Source of the DNA: Moniliella sp. 'wahieum'
Taxonomy: Eukaryota; Basidiomycota; Moniliellomycetes; Moniliellales; Moniliellaceae
DNA: 64,000 bases
Assembly (NCBI GenBank): GCA_003971905.1
Contig: RSEE01000020.1
Location: 558,001-622,000 of the forward strand
Direction: 5' to 3'
The stretch's first letter is position 1. Every line of letters begins with the position of its first letter. Below, piece by piece: positions 43,530-55,743 of the stretch. The translations under genes and the position numbers were made by a program. The notes under the pieces are model-generated. The model made no database searches, was not told the DNA's origin, and saw only the letters and a list, made by a program, of their open reading frames with translations.

Positions 43530-46500
43530 ATGGCCATCCGCTCCCGCTTCAAGAAGCTCACCAACAAGGACAAGCGTACGTCTGCCCTCCCTGTCAGCTT
43601 CTCGTGCTTCTCGCCTCGGCTTGGCTTCTCGCGTGGCCGCGCTCCCAGCCGCCCAGCGCAGCTGGCAAGAAACCTTCTTGCCAAACCTTCCTCCCTGCCA
43701 CGTCCCACTGCCCTGTGCCTCACCCACGCCCCTGCCACCGCGCCCTCCTCTGCCATCACCGGTCATCACCCGTACATCACCCGTTGCACGTCATGCATTG
43801 CCCATCATGCATCATGCATCACCCGCCTAACCCTGCGCTCGCCCTTCTACTGCTAACAAGGCCGCAAGGCCCTTTTATATGAGCCCTTGGAAGGGGTATG
43901 ATGCGCATTGGAGACGGGCTGCTCGGCTGCGTGGTGCGGGCGACGGACCGTGGGATGGGAGAGCTGCGAGAGAAGCTGCAAGCGGAACCGAGTGTCTCTC
44001 GCCGGTATACTGACCTGAGTTTTGTTGCCAGTCCTTGTTCACCGTGGCTCGCTCGATGCCGGCGCCAACGACGCGATCATCAATGGCCTTGGAACGGAGA
44101 CGGAGGTGTCCGAGCAGCACGCCAATGAGCACATTGTTGACAAGGACTTGGGCGTAGATCGGGCCGAGATCCAAGTACGTGTGCTTCTGCTGCTGTGCTT
44201 CGTGAGACTGACGACGCTTCCATCTGGTAGGAACATCATCTGCAAGCTGCGCTGTCCTCCACAAACGAGGGCAAGCCCAAGGCGTACCACATTCCCACCC
44301 CTGAAACCAAAAATGTCCTGTCGGACCACCAGATGGGCAAGCTCTACCGCAAGGGTGCGTTCCATGATCCCCATGGGTACATCAAGTCCAGCGCGACGGT
44401 CGAGGAGTCACTTGCCGGGCCTTCCTACTGCCTTGACGAGGACGATAACGACTGGCTTACCAAGTTCAAAGCGCAGGCTGGACAGCAGGGCAAGCCTTCC
44501 ATCTGCCCGACAGTTTTTGAGATGGTCATGTCGGTGTTCGAGCAATACGTGGCAGAGAAGCAACCTTTTATCCACCTTGATCCCTCCCAGCTGCCTTCGC
44601 TTGAAGATGTACTGTCTTATTTTGATCCAGGCGCACCCCCCTCGCTCTGGCTGAGCCAGTGCTCCACCCTTACTAGGCGAGAATCCACCGCCCCCTAAGT
44701 GGGAGGTGGCGAACCCCTACCGTCACCTCGAGCTGCTGAAGCCTATTGCCCGAGAAAATCCCTGGTGGCGGCTACGACGAGAAGACCGAGCAGGCAAACC
44801 AATTTGCCCCCAATTGAACTTTGACGAGACGAACGATACGGATCCCTACCTCTGTTTCCGGCGAAGAGAAGTAAAGTTGTTGCGCAAGACGCGCAAGGGA
44901 TGCGCTGCAGATCGAGCGCCTTGTACGCTTATCCAACGAACTGGCCATGGCTTCCCACTTGACCGAGAAGGTGGCCCAGCGGGAACAGCTCAAACTGGCC
45001 ATGGCCCAGGAAGGAGTGGCACGTTGGACTGCCGCCTCTTCCTTGTTGAGCGTCAAGCGACAATGGCGGATCATCGGGCCGCAGAAAGAAGGAGTGGAGG
45101 ACGACGAATTGCTGTTTGGTGTGCGCGAGGAGACGCCAAGAAGCGCAAGACGGAGGAGCCTGCACCGAGCTTGGGGATCTGCGCCGACCCAAACCACCAG
45201 AAGAAGAGCGTGCGCCGCCGCCTGGCTTTAGCCAGGTCATCACCACGGGTCGAAGCCGTGCAAGAATTTATCGACGGGAATGCAGCAGGAAGCGCGCACG
45301 CGATCATCTGTTTGAGGACATGACCGACTCGGGACTTACCCTCCTTCTGTGCCATTGTCCAAACGCACTTCCCCAAGTTGAGGGTCCAAGAACCGGAGGG
45401 CTCCGAGCTTCCGGCGTCGTGTTGGACGTGGCGGAAGGATCGTGCTCGATCGCAGCTACCCGCACCCACACTGTACCTTCCAGCTTAGAGGACTGGCCCA
45501 GCGTGCGCAGTTTGTCTGAGGTGGGCAAGTGGAGGCAGCGTTGAACCAAGGAAGCGATGAAGGTCCGATCCTCACCGGTCCATTTGCCTTTGCGCAGGAC
45601 GTGGTGCCCGTTCAGCTGAACAGTGGGCCCGATCCTCCTTCTTCTCCGTCCTAAGCCAACCAACAGGACGAGGTCGGGCCTCACGAGCGTCCACCTCGTC
45701 CTGCTCTTCCCTCGCTTCCACCGCTTCCACCGCGACAACGACCACGTTGGCGGAGGACGAGCCCATGCCGCTTCTCAAGTCTTCCCTTCCCGAAGAGAGG
45801 AGGAAGAAGAGGAAGAGGATGAGGATGAGGCAGAAGAGAGCGCTTTCGAGGCGGCATTGGCTTGCACGCGTCAACTCGAACGCTGGCGGTATGACGAGGA
45901 TGAAGGTCGCTGGGCCGGATTGGGATTGGCGTTTTCGGGTGGGATGGAAGGGGACGAGGATTGTGTGATTGACGACTTTGATCGCCGCTTCCTCCGGTAC
46001 CGTGCCCATCTGATTGACGGCGAGGATTGCAAGAAACTACAGACCGACCCGTCGTACCTAAGTCTGGCCATGGCCGCCGTTGCGCCCCTCCCACCGCCCG
46101 CTCGAGGGAGGGGACCCACGCCAGCTACGGCTGCAACGCCAGCTGCTGAGAAAGGACGCAAGGCCGACCCTCCCCTTTCCGACACGACCAAAGGCAAGCC
46201 ACCCAGTTTTTCGCCCCCATCTGCGCCACAACCACCTCTCCTACCGACTGCCCCTCAACCTGCCCAACCGCCCGCTTCGAAACCCAAACCCAAACCCAAA
46301 AAGCGCGACTCACCCGAACTGAGCACCCAAGCTGCCCCGGCGGCCGCACGGCCAGCGCCTCCCCCTCCGGCACAGGGCATTCAACGTACGCCCAGTGGGG
46401 CAGGCCAGAACTTGTATGCCAACTTGGGCTTCAACCTTGCTTCGTCCCGCTCCCCCGTTGCTGCCTCGGCTCCTGCCCAGCCTATGCTCCTCCGCAGAGG

Positions 46501-47353
46501 GCGGGCATGCCAGGCCCAGCTTCCAATGGGATCCAAGGAGTCAGCCCTGGTTCGCCTGTGCCCAATGGAGGTGCTAACGGGGTGTCGAATGGGATGTCGC
46601 CGAATGGGGCGCCTTCGAATGGGGCGCCGTCGAATGGGGTGTCGAATGGCTTGCCTCCTGTCCTCAACGGCGGGGCCAATGGAGGAACCAATGCGCAGCA
46701 ACTGCACAATGCGCAAGTGCAAGCGCTGCTGGCCAATCCCCAGTTGGCCGCCAGCTTCGGCCGCGATCCAGCCATGCAAGCCAAGCTCTTGGCGTTGGCC
46801 ACCAACCGGCCTAGCACGCCATCGGGCTCCAGTAACACGTCCTCTCCTTCGCCTGCCCCCTACGAACGGGACGCCGAACGGTACGCCGGCTGGGGCTGGG
46901 GTGCAGTCTTCCGCCACAGGACTCCCACTCACCTCCTCGCCCTTGATGCAGATGCAAATGCAAATGCAGTTGCTCAAGGGGTCGACAGCGCCGTCGGTAC
47001 CAGGCCCGAACCAAGGCACAGCCGCCAACCCTTTCCTGAACCTCAATCTGCCCAATTTACCCAACTTGCCCACGCTGCCCAACCTGCCTACGGCGCCTAC
47101 CATGGGTGCGATGGGCACCTTGCCCACCCTGCCCAATTTGGGGGGTAGCGCAGTGGGTGGTTTCCCCCTCTCCAACCCCCTCTTGGCCGGCTCGCTCCCA
47201 CGGCAGAACCTGCAGCAGAACATGCAGCAGGCTCTGCTTATGCTCCAACGACCGGGCAACGCGCCTCAATCCCAATGGCATCAATTGCAAATGCAGCAGC
47301 TGTTGCAGCTCCAGCTGGCGCAGCAGGGCAATTTGGGCTCGTTTGGCAATTGA
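43530..47353 (+). CDS. EPL1: Enhancer-of-polycomb-like NuA4 subunit Epl1
   Basis: Scaffold of NuA4 and Piccolo, linking Esa1 acetyltransferase to nucleosomes. Exon 1 (43530-43575) encodes MAIRSRFKKLTNKDK. A 456-nt intron (43576-44031) and a 56-nt intron (44175-44230) follow, and another probably ends near 44674. EPcA domain: EHHLQAALSST, KAYHIPTPETKNVLS, YIKSSATVEESLAGPSYCLD, EDDNDWLTKF, VFEMVMSVFEQYVAEKQPF, ENPPPPKWEVANPYRHLE and DPYLCFRRREVKLLRKTRK. Fungal C-terminal part: acidic EEEDEDEAEES, LERWRYDEDEGRW, CVIDDFDRRFLRYRAHLIDG, a Pro-rich linker, NG(A/V)(P/S)S repeats, MQMQMQMQLL, LPNLP repeats, and a Gln-rich end MQQLLQLQLAQQGNLGSFGN. About 1,050 residues; frame breaks are frequent between 44900 and 45750 and at 46480-46890. 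The stop at 47351-47353 is well supported. Confidence 0.88.
46575..46660 (+). repeat. In-frame 12-15-bp repeat in EPL1
   Basis: Units like AATGGGGCGCCTTCG repeat five to six times, encoding NGVSNGMSPNGAPSNGAPS in the disordered C-terminal part. Confidence 0.8.
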
Positions 47354-48108
47354 CGAAGTGACCCAGGAAAAAAAGGTGTCGCTTCTCTTACTCTTTCTCT
47401 TCTCTGCCTCTTCTCTTTTCTCTTCCCTTCCGTCTCGTTTCTTCTCTTCTTCCACCCCCCTCCCCTTCTCCAGGCACGCTTGCTCCCCTCTCCGTTCCAC
47501 GGACCGAGGGTTTCACCACTATCCCATGTACAGATCTCTATTTACTCGTTCGGGGGCCGTAAGGTTCAACGTATGCGATGAGTGGGATGGAGCGGCATAG
47601 AGCTGGGTCTTTAAGAACGAGCCAGGGCGCAACAATTACTGACGCGGGGGACGCAACCTGTTGGAGCGGCACGACAGCTGTGGTGAATGTTGGATGGTTG
47701 CCTCTGTCCACACCGGCGAGGAGGACAGTGACTAGTCACTGGTTCCTTCCCGAAGAATAAGAATCCTTTACGAACCAGTGTCTAAGCCACCAGAACCATC
47801 CTCGCCTCCACCATCCCCTGCGTCCCTGTGGCTATTACGCCCCCCTTCTGCATGCCTGCCGAACCCAGTGATCCGCCCTAGAGAAGGGTCCATCCCGTGC
47901 GCGTGGCAACCAACGATCGCAGAAGACATCGCGCCTACGCAGCGCCAGCGCTACCGGCGGCACGAGCCAATTGCCTGTAATCACACCATAGAAAGGAGAG
48001 AAGGCCATACAAATTGAAACGAAGGTATAGCGTCCACGCATCCCGCCCCCCGCCAATAAGTAGAGAGACCAGTACCGGTTCAATCCAGCCGGCGGAGAAG
48101 AAGGCAGC
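47354..48108. other. Convergent 3' region EPL1-DLIC
   Basis: About 750 bp. Directly after the EPL1 stop lies a pyrimidine-rich stretch (47380-47480), presumably 3' untranslated. No gene recognised. Confidence 0.5.
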
Positions 48109-50590
48109 TCACTGTGTGGGAGACGGGGCGCCAACATCGGTACCATTGTGGGCTGGCTTGCGGGAGGAGCGGGAAGTTTTGCTTGACGAGCTCGGGACCG
48201 AAGGTTTGTCCTTGAGCACTGTACACATTGAACCCCCCCCACCCAAAACAACCAAAACAACCAAAACAACTGATTAGCCATACGAGCCACCTAGCCAACC
48301 AAAAAGGGGAAGAATACAACAACGTACAGCTCTTGAAAAAGTCATGCAGGACCTCGCTCTGCCGCTGTGGGCCTCCTGAAGGCGAGGCGGTACCGGTCGT
48401 AGCACGCGGGGGCGCGAGCGGATCAAGTTCCGGACGGGTACGGTCCCGCTTCTCCTTGGATTTGGGTTTGGGAGGTGGGGTAGCCTCGGCCTCGCCTTCG
48501 GCGGTGAACTTGGACAGGGTGCCTAGGCTAGCGGCTGCCAAGGGCCCCACCACCGTTCGACGCGTAAGGTCGTCGTGCGCCACCTCGACAGCCGAACTGT
48601 TCTTGTGTTTGCGTCCGTCTGACTCGGCACTGAGTGTGCCTGTGCCCGTTCCGCCCGGGCGAGAGGCAGCCTCCGGCTCTTTCAGGAGCAAACTGTACAG
48701 CTGCGACAAGAATGCTTGAATGTCCGGTGAGCTGACCTTGGCACCATTCGCGATTGCTGGTTCGCGTGCATGCCAGTCGCCCACAATGTTCTCAAACGAG
48801 GCGACGGCACTGCGTTGGCTGGCCGCCTCGGGTCCCAGAAGACTGGAGCGCAACGCGGCCTCTTGCAACGTTGATTCGTCCGCCGCCATGCCGTTCACGA
48901 TCCGTGTCCGACGCGTCAACTCCACTTCCATGTCCGTGTCCCACGCCTTGGCCATCGCAGCACAATCAAATGTATCTTCGTTCCCACGAAGCGCCTTGAT
49001 CTTGCCGTAACTGTCCCAGCCACAAGGAACAAACACCGTGTCCCGGTCCACTGTGCTTGCTCGCGTCGTCAAAGGGAACCGGGTGGAAGCGGATGCACCA
49101 CGGGTGCGGTTGAACAGGCGGTTCAACAAGTACTGCCGCAGTAGGGCCACCGACTCGGGTCGGTGACTTGACGTGTAGAACAGCGCGGCACCATCTGAGA
49201 AAAAGCCAGGGAGAGATGCGGGTTAGTACAATCGCATCGCTTTACGAAGGTTCGAGGTTCGACTGACACTTGAGACAGATCACCCGGAGCACTTGTTGGA
49301 CATAGTCAAACTGTTCCTCCTTGAACTGCCGTTCCACCTCCAGTTTGCCCATCGTATCCGCCTTGGTGCATACCACCACGATCTCCACGCCCCAATTGGA
49401 ATCGTTGTCGAGGGTGCCATCGCCGAGAGGCGCTTGGTAGTGGGTGTCGATCGCGGCCAAAGAAGAGGATTGGATGGGGGAGGAAGGAGGCAGGACCGAG
49501 TCCGAGCTGGGACCCTCAGCGGCCGAGGCGGGAGCAGCAACCGAGCCAGGCGTCGAGGCTGGGACGTTGAACCGAGGCAGCCCGGCCGCTTGCGGTTCGC
49601 GATAGGATGTGAATGCATGTTCCACTGGGCAGACCCCAAATTGTCAGTTTGTCAGTTTGTCAGTTTGTCCTTCCAGCCCAGCCAATCGGGGCAGTACACG
49701 TACACTGTTCCCTCATTTCGTCCAGCGCTGCCCACTTGGCGCTCCAGGCAGCAGGGGCGCTTGCGCCCTTACCGCGGTCCAAGCCACCGTCACTAGCGTC
49801 GTTGACAACGCGTCGGATAACAGCAAGCCACCTGCGAAGTTGCTCGAGGAAGGTGTGGGGCTGGGTCCAGTCCAGAACCAACACAATCAAGCTTTTGGCC
49901 AGCGCATCGAGGGACGGGGGGGTGGCTAGCGTCATGGTACCGGGAGCGGAGGAGCCGTTGGTAGCAGCCGTGGAGGCGGGTGCAGTCGAGTGGTAGTGGG
50001 GTTTATTTTGGGAAAACACTTGGGCTGCCAATGTCGAGTAGAGCTTGCGCATCGGCACGTCAGACTCGGGCTGCTCGGGAGGGAAGGCAAAGTTAAGCAA
50101 CTGGCAATAGGCGGGGTCCGAGGACGGCAGTGTGTAGGCGCCGACACGCGCCAGCACTGTCATAGCACATGTCAGTTCTCGGCTATGCAAAGAAGAAGAG
50201 GCAACTTACAGTCGCCCTCTGAGTCCTCGTCTGCCACGTCCCAGTAGCCATACGACAGGCCTAAGAGAGGCATGCCCGAAGGGCCCATCAGGTCCGGCGT
50301 TTGTCCCTGCCCTTGGGCCGTAGTGGCGGCAGCGGCCGCGGCGGTGAGATCGTCCGCCTCTTCCTTCTGCGGGTCGGAAAACTAGAGGCGGCAGAGCCGG
50401 CAGCAAGGGCCTTGAGAAGAGTGCGCTTGCCCGTCGAGGGCTCTCCGAGAAGAAGGATGTTGTTGGTGGGCACACCGCGGGTATTCTGGACCGAGTTGAG
50501 GATCTCGGACCAGAGGCCATGTCCCGTCGTTGCAGCAGCACCTGCGTCCGCCGGAGAGGCGGCGGCGACAGCGGTGCCCACGTCGGCCAT
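48109..50590 (-). CDS. Cytoplasmic dynein light intermediate chain
   Basis: DLIC joins the dynein heavy chain to cargo adaptors. Start MADVGTAVAAASPADA at 50590; an in-frame ATG at 50662 would add 24 residues. G-like domain: LWSEILNSVQNTRGVP, LLLGEPSTGKRTLLKALAAG, LLGLSYGYWDVADEDSEGD, LLARVGAYTLPS, LIVLVLDWTQPHTFLEQLRR, EIVVVCTKAD and LKYGAALFYTS. Then RPESVALLRQYLLNRLFN, the C-terminal adaptor-binding half with short helices, and a tail ending VGAPSPTQ at TGA 48109-48111. Introns 50157-50209, 49625-49703, 49195-49267 and 48219-48327; each joins the frame exactly (e.g. T|AT gives LKYGAALF). The Walker A serine/threonine is replaced by arginine (GKR), so GTP binding is doubtful, as in other fungal DLICs. 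Frame change near 50380. Confidence 0.93.
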
Positions 50591-51060
50591 AGCAGGGTGG
50601 ATAGTGGATGGCGTGGCGGGCGTGGCGACGGCGCTCCGGCGCGGGTGCGCCACAACAGCCATTCGACCCGGCTTACCTCAGCGGTTGTCTGCCACGTGAC
50701 CTGCGCCTGCCGCTTGTCCTGCGTTTTGTTTCAGAGGCCATGGTGTGGACCGCTCCTCGCGTATATAGGCTGCCCAGCCCCCCGCCACAATGTGCCATGC
50801 CTACGCGTCTATGCCCCTCCCCCCCCCGTCCCTCCAGTCCGATGAAACGCGACGAAGACGATAGTAGAAAAGCACTGGAGAACGCGCCCCAGGAGCAATA
50901 GCGTCACACCACATACACTAACAGGCAAAAGAAGGAATAAGAAAAACAAGAGGTGGGCAAAAACTCACAACAAGCAACGCAGATCATTTTGGGCACCAGA
51001 TCAGATGGTTTTTGGCACGATGGTCTCGAGCTCACCGCAACCAGGTTTCCCCCAGCACGC
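50591..51060. other. DLIC promoter and RNase T2 3' flank
   Basis: 470 bp between two minus-strand genes. A TATATA-like ATATAGGC sequence lies near 50761. No gene seen. Confidence 0.5.
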
Positions 51061-52157
51061 TTAGTTGGGCGCTTCAAAGTACTTGGGCAGGTACTTGACC
51101 TGGTCCTTGCAGGTCGACGGGGTGGTAGACTCGGTCGAGACGTAGTGGCCACCAAGCAACGGGCCGTAGACGTAGTTGAAGTACCAAAACTCGGTCAGCT
51201 CCTCTTTGGCATCGTCGTCGCAGCCAATGAACGGCACGGCGCCCGTTGCGTTCTTCAGGGCGGCCTGGACGTCGGAAAGCGCATAGGTAGTGGTGTTGGA
51301 GGGCACAATGCCTGCTGCGGCCAGCCAGAGGTACGTGGGGTGGCTCTGGAACTGCTTGACAATCTCTTGGAAGTACGCCAGCACGGCATAGTCCGCCGCG
51401 GAAATCGGCTTGCCATTCACAAAGTCGGACCGGATGTTGGCAGGGGGCATGCACGAGGCGCGCATGGCGCTAAAGCACGTGCCGTGCTTGTTGTACTCAT
51501 GCTCGGGCAGGCCGGGGCTGTAGTACTGGTCCATGATGAGCGCAAGACCGGGATCGTACTTGGACACAATGTCCCGGATCTCCTGTTCGGTGTACTCGGG
51601 GATACCGGTAGTATTGGAGCACGACTGGAAACAAAAAGAGGATTAGTCAACATGCCCTTGGGTCCACCAATTTGAATTGGCCATATAAGCAGGACTTGGT
51701 ACTCACAGCAGGGTACAACGAGTTGCAGTAGTCTGCACATCGCAAAGAGATGGAGAGAATGTAAGCATGGTCCAAGGGATCAGTACTCATACGATAACAA
51801 AGGGAAGGGATGCTAACCTGGCCAAAGACCGTGGATCGTAGTCGAGTCGAGAGACGCCGTCGTGTTCACCGCGCCCGAGTCCCAAAACTGAGTGACGAGC
51901 AGCAAGCCCGACTGCAGGCCTGGATCCGTATCGTTCTTGGGGTCGATCCAGGTGTTGGTGCAGCAAGACTCGGGGGTGTTCGGCTTTACCCAGGTGACGT
52001 TAGTGCAGCGGAGGGTGAGAGCCTTGCCACACGCCTGGAGGTCGTTCGGGCCCCAGCCGGCCGGGGTGGACCCGGGCAGGAGGGACATGACGGAGGCCGT
52101 GGCACCGGGCAGGGCCAAGACGGCGGTGGCAGCGGCCGCAAGAGAGAGTTGGAACAT
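51061..52157 (-). CDS. Secreted ribonuclease T2
   Basis: Endoribonuclease of the T2 family, cleaving RNA through 2',3'-cyclic phosphates; exported by a hydrophobic signal peptide (residues 1-21, MFQLSLAAAATAVLALPG...). Conserved blocks: LLLVTQFWDS, CAS-I TTIHGLWPG with its catalytic histidine, and CAS-II HEYNKHGTC with Glu, Lys and His. Cysteines lie in the expected places (QACGKALTLRC, CCTNTW, SCSN, STCKDQ) and N-glycosylation sites are present. Introns 51733-51817 and 51625-51706 join SLYPA to SCSNTTGIPEYT. About 310 residues, ending KYLPKYFEAPN at TTA 51061-51063. No frame break in this gene. Likely role: extracellular nutrient or phosphate scavenging or self-RNA turnover; the sequence does not tell which. 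Confidence 0.97.
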
Positions 52158-52853
52158 GGGACGTCTGGTTGTGGTGGGGAGGAGGAAAGAGGGGGAGGGG
52201 GAAGGAGAGGAGAGGGAGAGGGAAAGGGAGGGATGCCGTGAAATGTGACAAGTAGGCTTTGGCGTGTTGGTGAACTTCCCATTCAGCTGGTTCACTTGGC
52301 CATGTGCCACTAGCAATCGGGCCCCGCAACGTGGTTTGGGGCACACTGGCGCTGCGCTGCCTGATCTGCAGCGTGGCCAAGATAAAGCGATTGAACGTTT
52401 GAACGTTTGCCCAACGTACCTATCCATCAGCCCATGCTGCACAGCCCAGCCTGTGCCTGAGGCCTGGCAGGCCACCCGAGGCAAAAGCGGCCATAATCGC
52501 ATCCCTCCCATCTCCCTCCCATCCATCTCTCTCTCTGGGGCTGTTCCCTGCTGTTCCTAGCACCAATCGCTGGTGTTCTGTTCCTCTTTGAAATTTAAAG
52601 GTAAATCTCATCATCCATTCCTCCCCCTTCCCATCCTAATAACGGTCGTGTTCGCGACAACCCGCGTTCCCCTCGCCCTGATTGCTATACACCTAGATCA
52701 GGATGTGGCACAGCACAAGCGCGGGATAGTCTGGGGGGAAAAGGGTTAACCCCTCCATCCACAAGCGCGCGCTACCCCATCTGCGTACAAGGCGCGTAAA
52801 ATGCATTCCCCATTAGGAATGCCATTGAGACTCCCATTTGGAAAACAAAAGAA
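52158..52853. promoter_or_regulatory. Upstream region of the RNase T2 gene
   Basis: About 700 bp separating the RNase T2 start from the stop of the next minus-strand gene. A GA-rich leader (52165-52230) precedes the ATG. An 8-bp tandem GAACGTTT lies near 52393. No coding frame supported. Confidence 0.5.
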
Positions 52854-53318
52854 CTAAGCCATGTCCTTAATAAACTTGCGGATCAGGCCTTCCTGCGCAC
52901 ACGCCGGCACATCCTCCAACCGACCCACCTCCTTCCCATCCCGCATCGCCACAATCGTAGGTACACACCTCACCCCGTACTGAGCCCGGGCAAGTTGGTC
53001 CCTTGCCGCCAGACGGGGGGGTCTCCCACATTCACCAGGTAGCCCTCTGCGGCGCCCCCGGGTCCAAAGACTTGCTGGATCGCCGGCAACGATTGACGGC
53101 AGTCGGGGCACCACGATGGCGTGCCTGTCCAGCGTCAGTACTCAGTGTTTGTCCTGTGCGCTTGCGACCCCTGGCCATGGACAGAGGGGCAGACAGAAAC
53201 CCAATATCGAGTAGACAAGGTGAGAGAGACATACCATTGGCCCAGAAGATAAGTAGCGGGTGGTGGTGCTCTTGGTTAGCTCAGCGAGCTGAGTAGGTGT
53301 GGCGGTCGGCAACGACAT
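52854..53318 (-). CDS. TXNDC17-like thioredoxin-fold protein (DUF953)
   Basis: Small cytosolic thioredoxin-like protein. Exon 1 from ATG 53318 encodes MSLPTATPTQLAELTKSTTT and then FWANG. After an intron (53125-53234) comes the active-site segment GTPSWCPDCRQSLPAIQQVF, with the WCxDC motif typical of TXNDC17 in place of WCGPC. The next strand is GYLVNVGDPPVW, then the cis-proline region YGVRCVPTIVAMRDGKEVGR and a C-terminal helix EGLIRKFIKDMA. Stop at 52854-52856. About 120 residues, the family length. Two frame breaks: near 53255 (before FWANG) and around 53005. Redox activity toward a partner is inferred from the family; the partner is unknown. Confidence 0.88.
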
Positions 53319-55743
53319 GGTGGGTAGGAAGCAATGCTTCTATCCCGACCAATCTTTTTTTCCGTTACAGTGTGGGCCGGAGGCGCTGCTTGCAATTGTC
53401 AAAAGCATGGGACTGACGCGTGACGTGATTGCGAATGTGGTCAGCCGATCCACCCGCTCGTTGCCAAATTTCCATCCAACGTTCCAACCCCCAACCATGA
53501 AATTTGAACAGTTTGACCTTTGAATCTGGGCACGACAACACATTTCAAACGGCACGTGCATTCAATGTGTTCCTTTGGTTGAGGTGCGAATCATCTGTTT
53601 CTCGGTGCTAAACCACTTCATTGTGGTGCTGCCCTCGCTCAGCGCTCAGCGCTCCCAAATGCTAAATCCTAGTAGTCTTTCCCATCCAGGGCCTGGTCTG
53701 GTCTTCCTCTGATCGATGCACTCTGTCTCGTGGTAACTCCTGCAAGTGAGATGGATGCGGTCTATGTCTTTGGCCGAAGTAAAAACAGGGCGACGACGGA
53801 CATTCCGTAAAGATCACAATAAGAGGCGGAGGAAGGGGGACAATCGGATACAGGGAAAAGAAAGAATGCAAGGAGTCAAACCGAGTCAGCCTTGAGCGAA
53901 ACGACCGTCCAAGCTCCAGAGAGACTACAAAGGTATACAGTGGTATCCCGACAGTCAGGGAGCTCAGCGGCCCAAAGCAGCCGGGGGCAGGCAACTGTAT
54001 TCGTATATGGGTCTCGCATCGCGGGGAACTTTTGGACGTGGATCTGATGGCACTGCACGTTGTTTTGGGCCGGACGGATGCGAAGCCACCCCTCAGGACG
54101 CGCAGAAGCGAGGATGACTTGGTGGGACAATGGAATAGAGCGCGGGTGCCAGTCGGGCCTATCAAGGATGGGTATAAATGGACATATGAAAAGTACAGCA
54201 GTCCTACACACAGGCGCACTGGATCTGTTGGATGGTTGGCCACATGCGGAAGGAGATGGTGGTATCATGTTTCGAGAGGATAGATCCCAGAAAAGGTTGA
54301 GTAGAAGCTGTTGGCACGATGCTGAGACGATCTGTACGCGGTGTTGGCATGCGCATGCCGCTGTGGATGTGAGATGGATGGTGACAGGGTGGCTACAGGG
54401 GCAGTGTGTGGATGGAGGTGCTGACGAGCTGAAAGAGACGAGGATGATGAGAGGTCAACGCATCTCCGCTGCTCGGGGAGGCGCAACAAGGGGAAGGAGG
54501 GGTGTCAGATAGGCCACAAGCACGGCATGCACACGAATGTTGGAAAGAGATGGTGTTGCGAAGAGCAAGTTGCCTGTGCGGGTGAGCTGTGCTGATGCGC
54601 TGATGGACTGATGCACTGATCCCTCGTGGCCGGCGGGGGTGGCAGTGTGGATTGGGCGCAAACGCTAAGGCCTAGCGCTGTCCATACCTGCAAGGGGGAG
54701 GGAGGCAGAAGGAGACCGATGGATGGATGGATGGATGGCCGACCATCGATCCTTCAAGGTTCAAGCTGCCCCATGGGGCAAGGGAGGGAGGGGTGACCGG
54801 TGAGACTGGTGAGGATTGGGGTGGGTGAGGATCGAGGACGTGGGATGGCGAGTGGCTGGGTAGGCGCAGGCTGCAATGCCCTCTGATGCGCTGAGCGCGG
54901 TCACCGGTCAGGTGACCCAACCAGGGGGGGGCTTGCAGTGGCACCACTCGAGAGAGCGCGCAAGCAGGAGCATGCATGGGAGCAGCACTGCCTGCTGCAG
55001 CTGCACGCGCCCTTGCACCGCTGAGATCGACACACCCGGGTGGATCGGTGGGTGCAGTGATCTATCTGACCGGTGATCGATGAGGTAAGGCATGCAAAGC
55101 CACGTTGACAACCCAGGCGGGCACTGGGGCGCAGTGCCGTGGGCAAAGGCGCCTCTCGGCTGGGCTGTGCTCAGATGTACATGTCACCCGTCGCACAGGG
55201 CACAACCACAGCCGCTGTGGCTAGTGCTCCTGCGGGTGCCTTGCAGCGCACGCATGCCCCATGCTGCATGCCCCAGAGACGCACCCAACACTCGGCACTC
55301 CCGCGTCACGCGTCACGCCTCCCGCAGCACAGCGCCCCTTCTGCCAGCAGCCACCTGCCCCCCTGCTGAGGTGGCAGGCAGGGCCCCCCAGCTGGCCAGC
55401 CAGAGCAACACACAGAACACCCACCCCCGCCACACCGCCCCCGTGCGGGCCCACCCACCCCACGCAGCCCAGCTGCCGTCTGCGCTGATTTCATCATTAC
55501 AATTGCTACTGCTGCTACCCACCCCCCCTCGCTCACCCGCTCTCCTCTCTCCCCCTCCCACCACCACCACCCCGTCCCACCTCCCCCTTCTCCCCTCGTT
55601 CGCTGTGCTGGCCACGAGCGTCGTTGCCACCGCCACTCACCACCCCCTATCGCTGTGCGACTCATCTCTCCACCTCATCCATCGCTGGTCGATCTTATCC
55701 CGTGCCACCCGCCCCCCACCTCCCATTCCACACTTGCTCCGCC
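53319..55743. other. Long intergenic region, divergent
   Basis: About 2.4 kb between divergent starts. Contains a GCTCAGC heptamer tandem (53636-53654), an 8-bp CTGATGCG-type repeat (54590-54622), GGAT repeats (54717-54738) and a CGTCACG pair (55303-55320). The last 300 bp before 55744 are very C-rich, a likely leader of the cyclin gene. Frames in 53660-54280 have no family signature. Confidence 0.5.

Noticed and set aside
36221-51060. VPS33, GEM1 and DLIC (with VPS17 upstream) as a functional trafficking cluster
   Set aside because: The genes are unlinked by shared promoters, lie on both strands with unrelated genes between, and fungi do not usually group them; chance neighbourhood is the simpler reading.
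53662-54243. 193-codon minus-strand frame in the 53-55 kb gap
   Set aside because: No motif, no splice support, and residue usage unlike the verified genes nearby.
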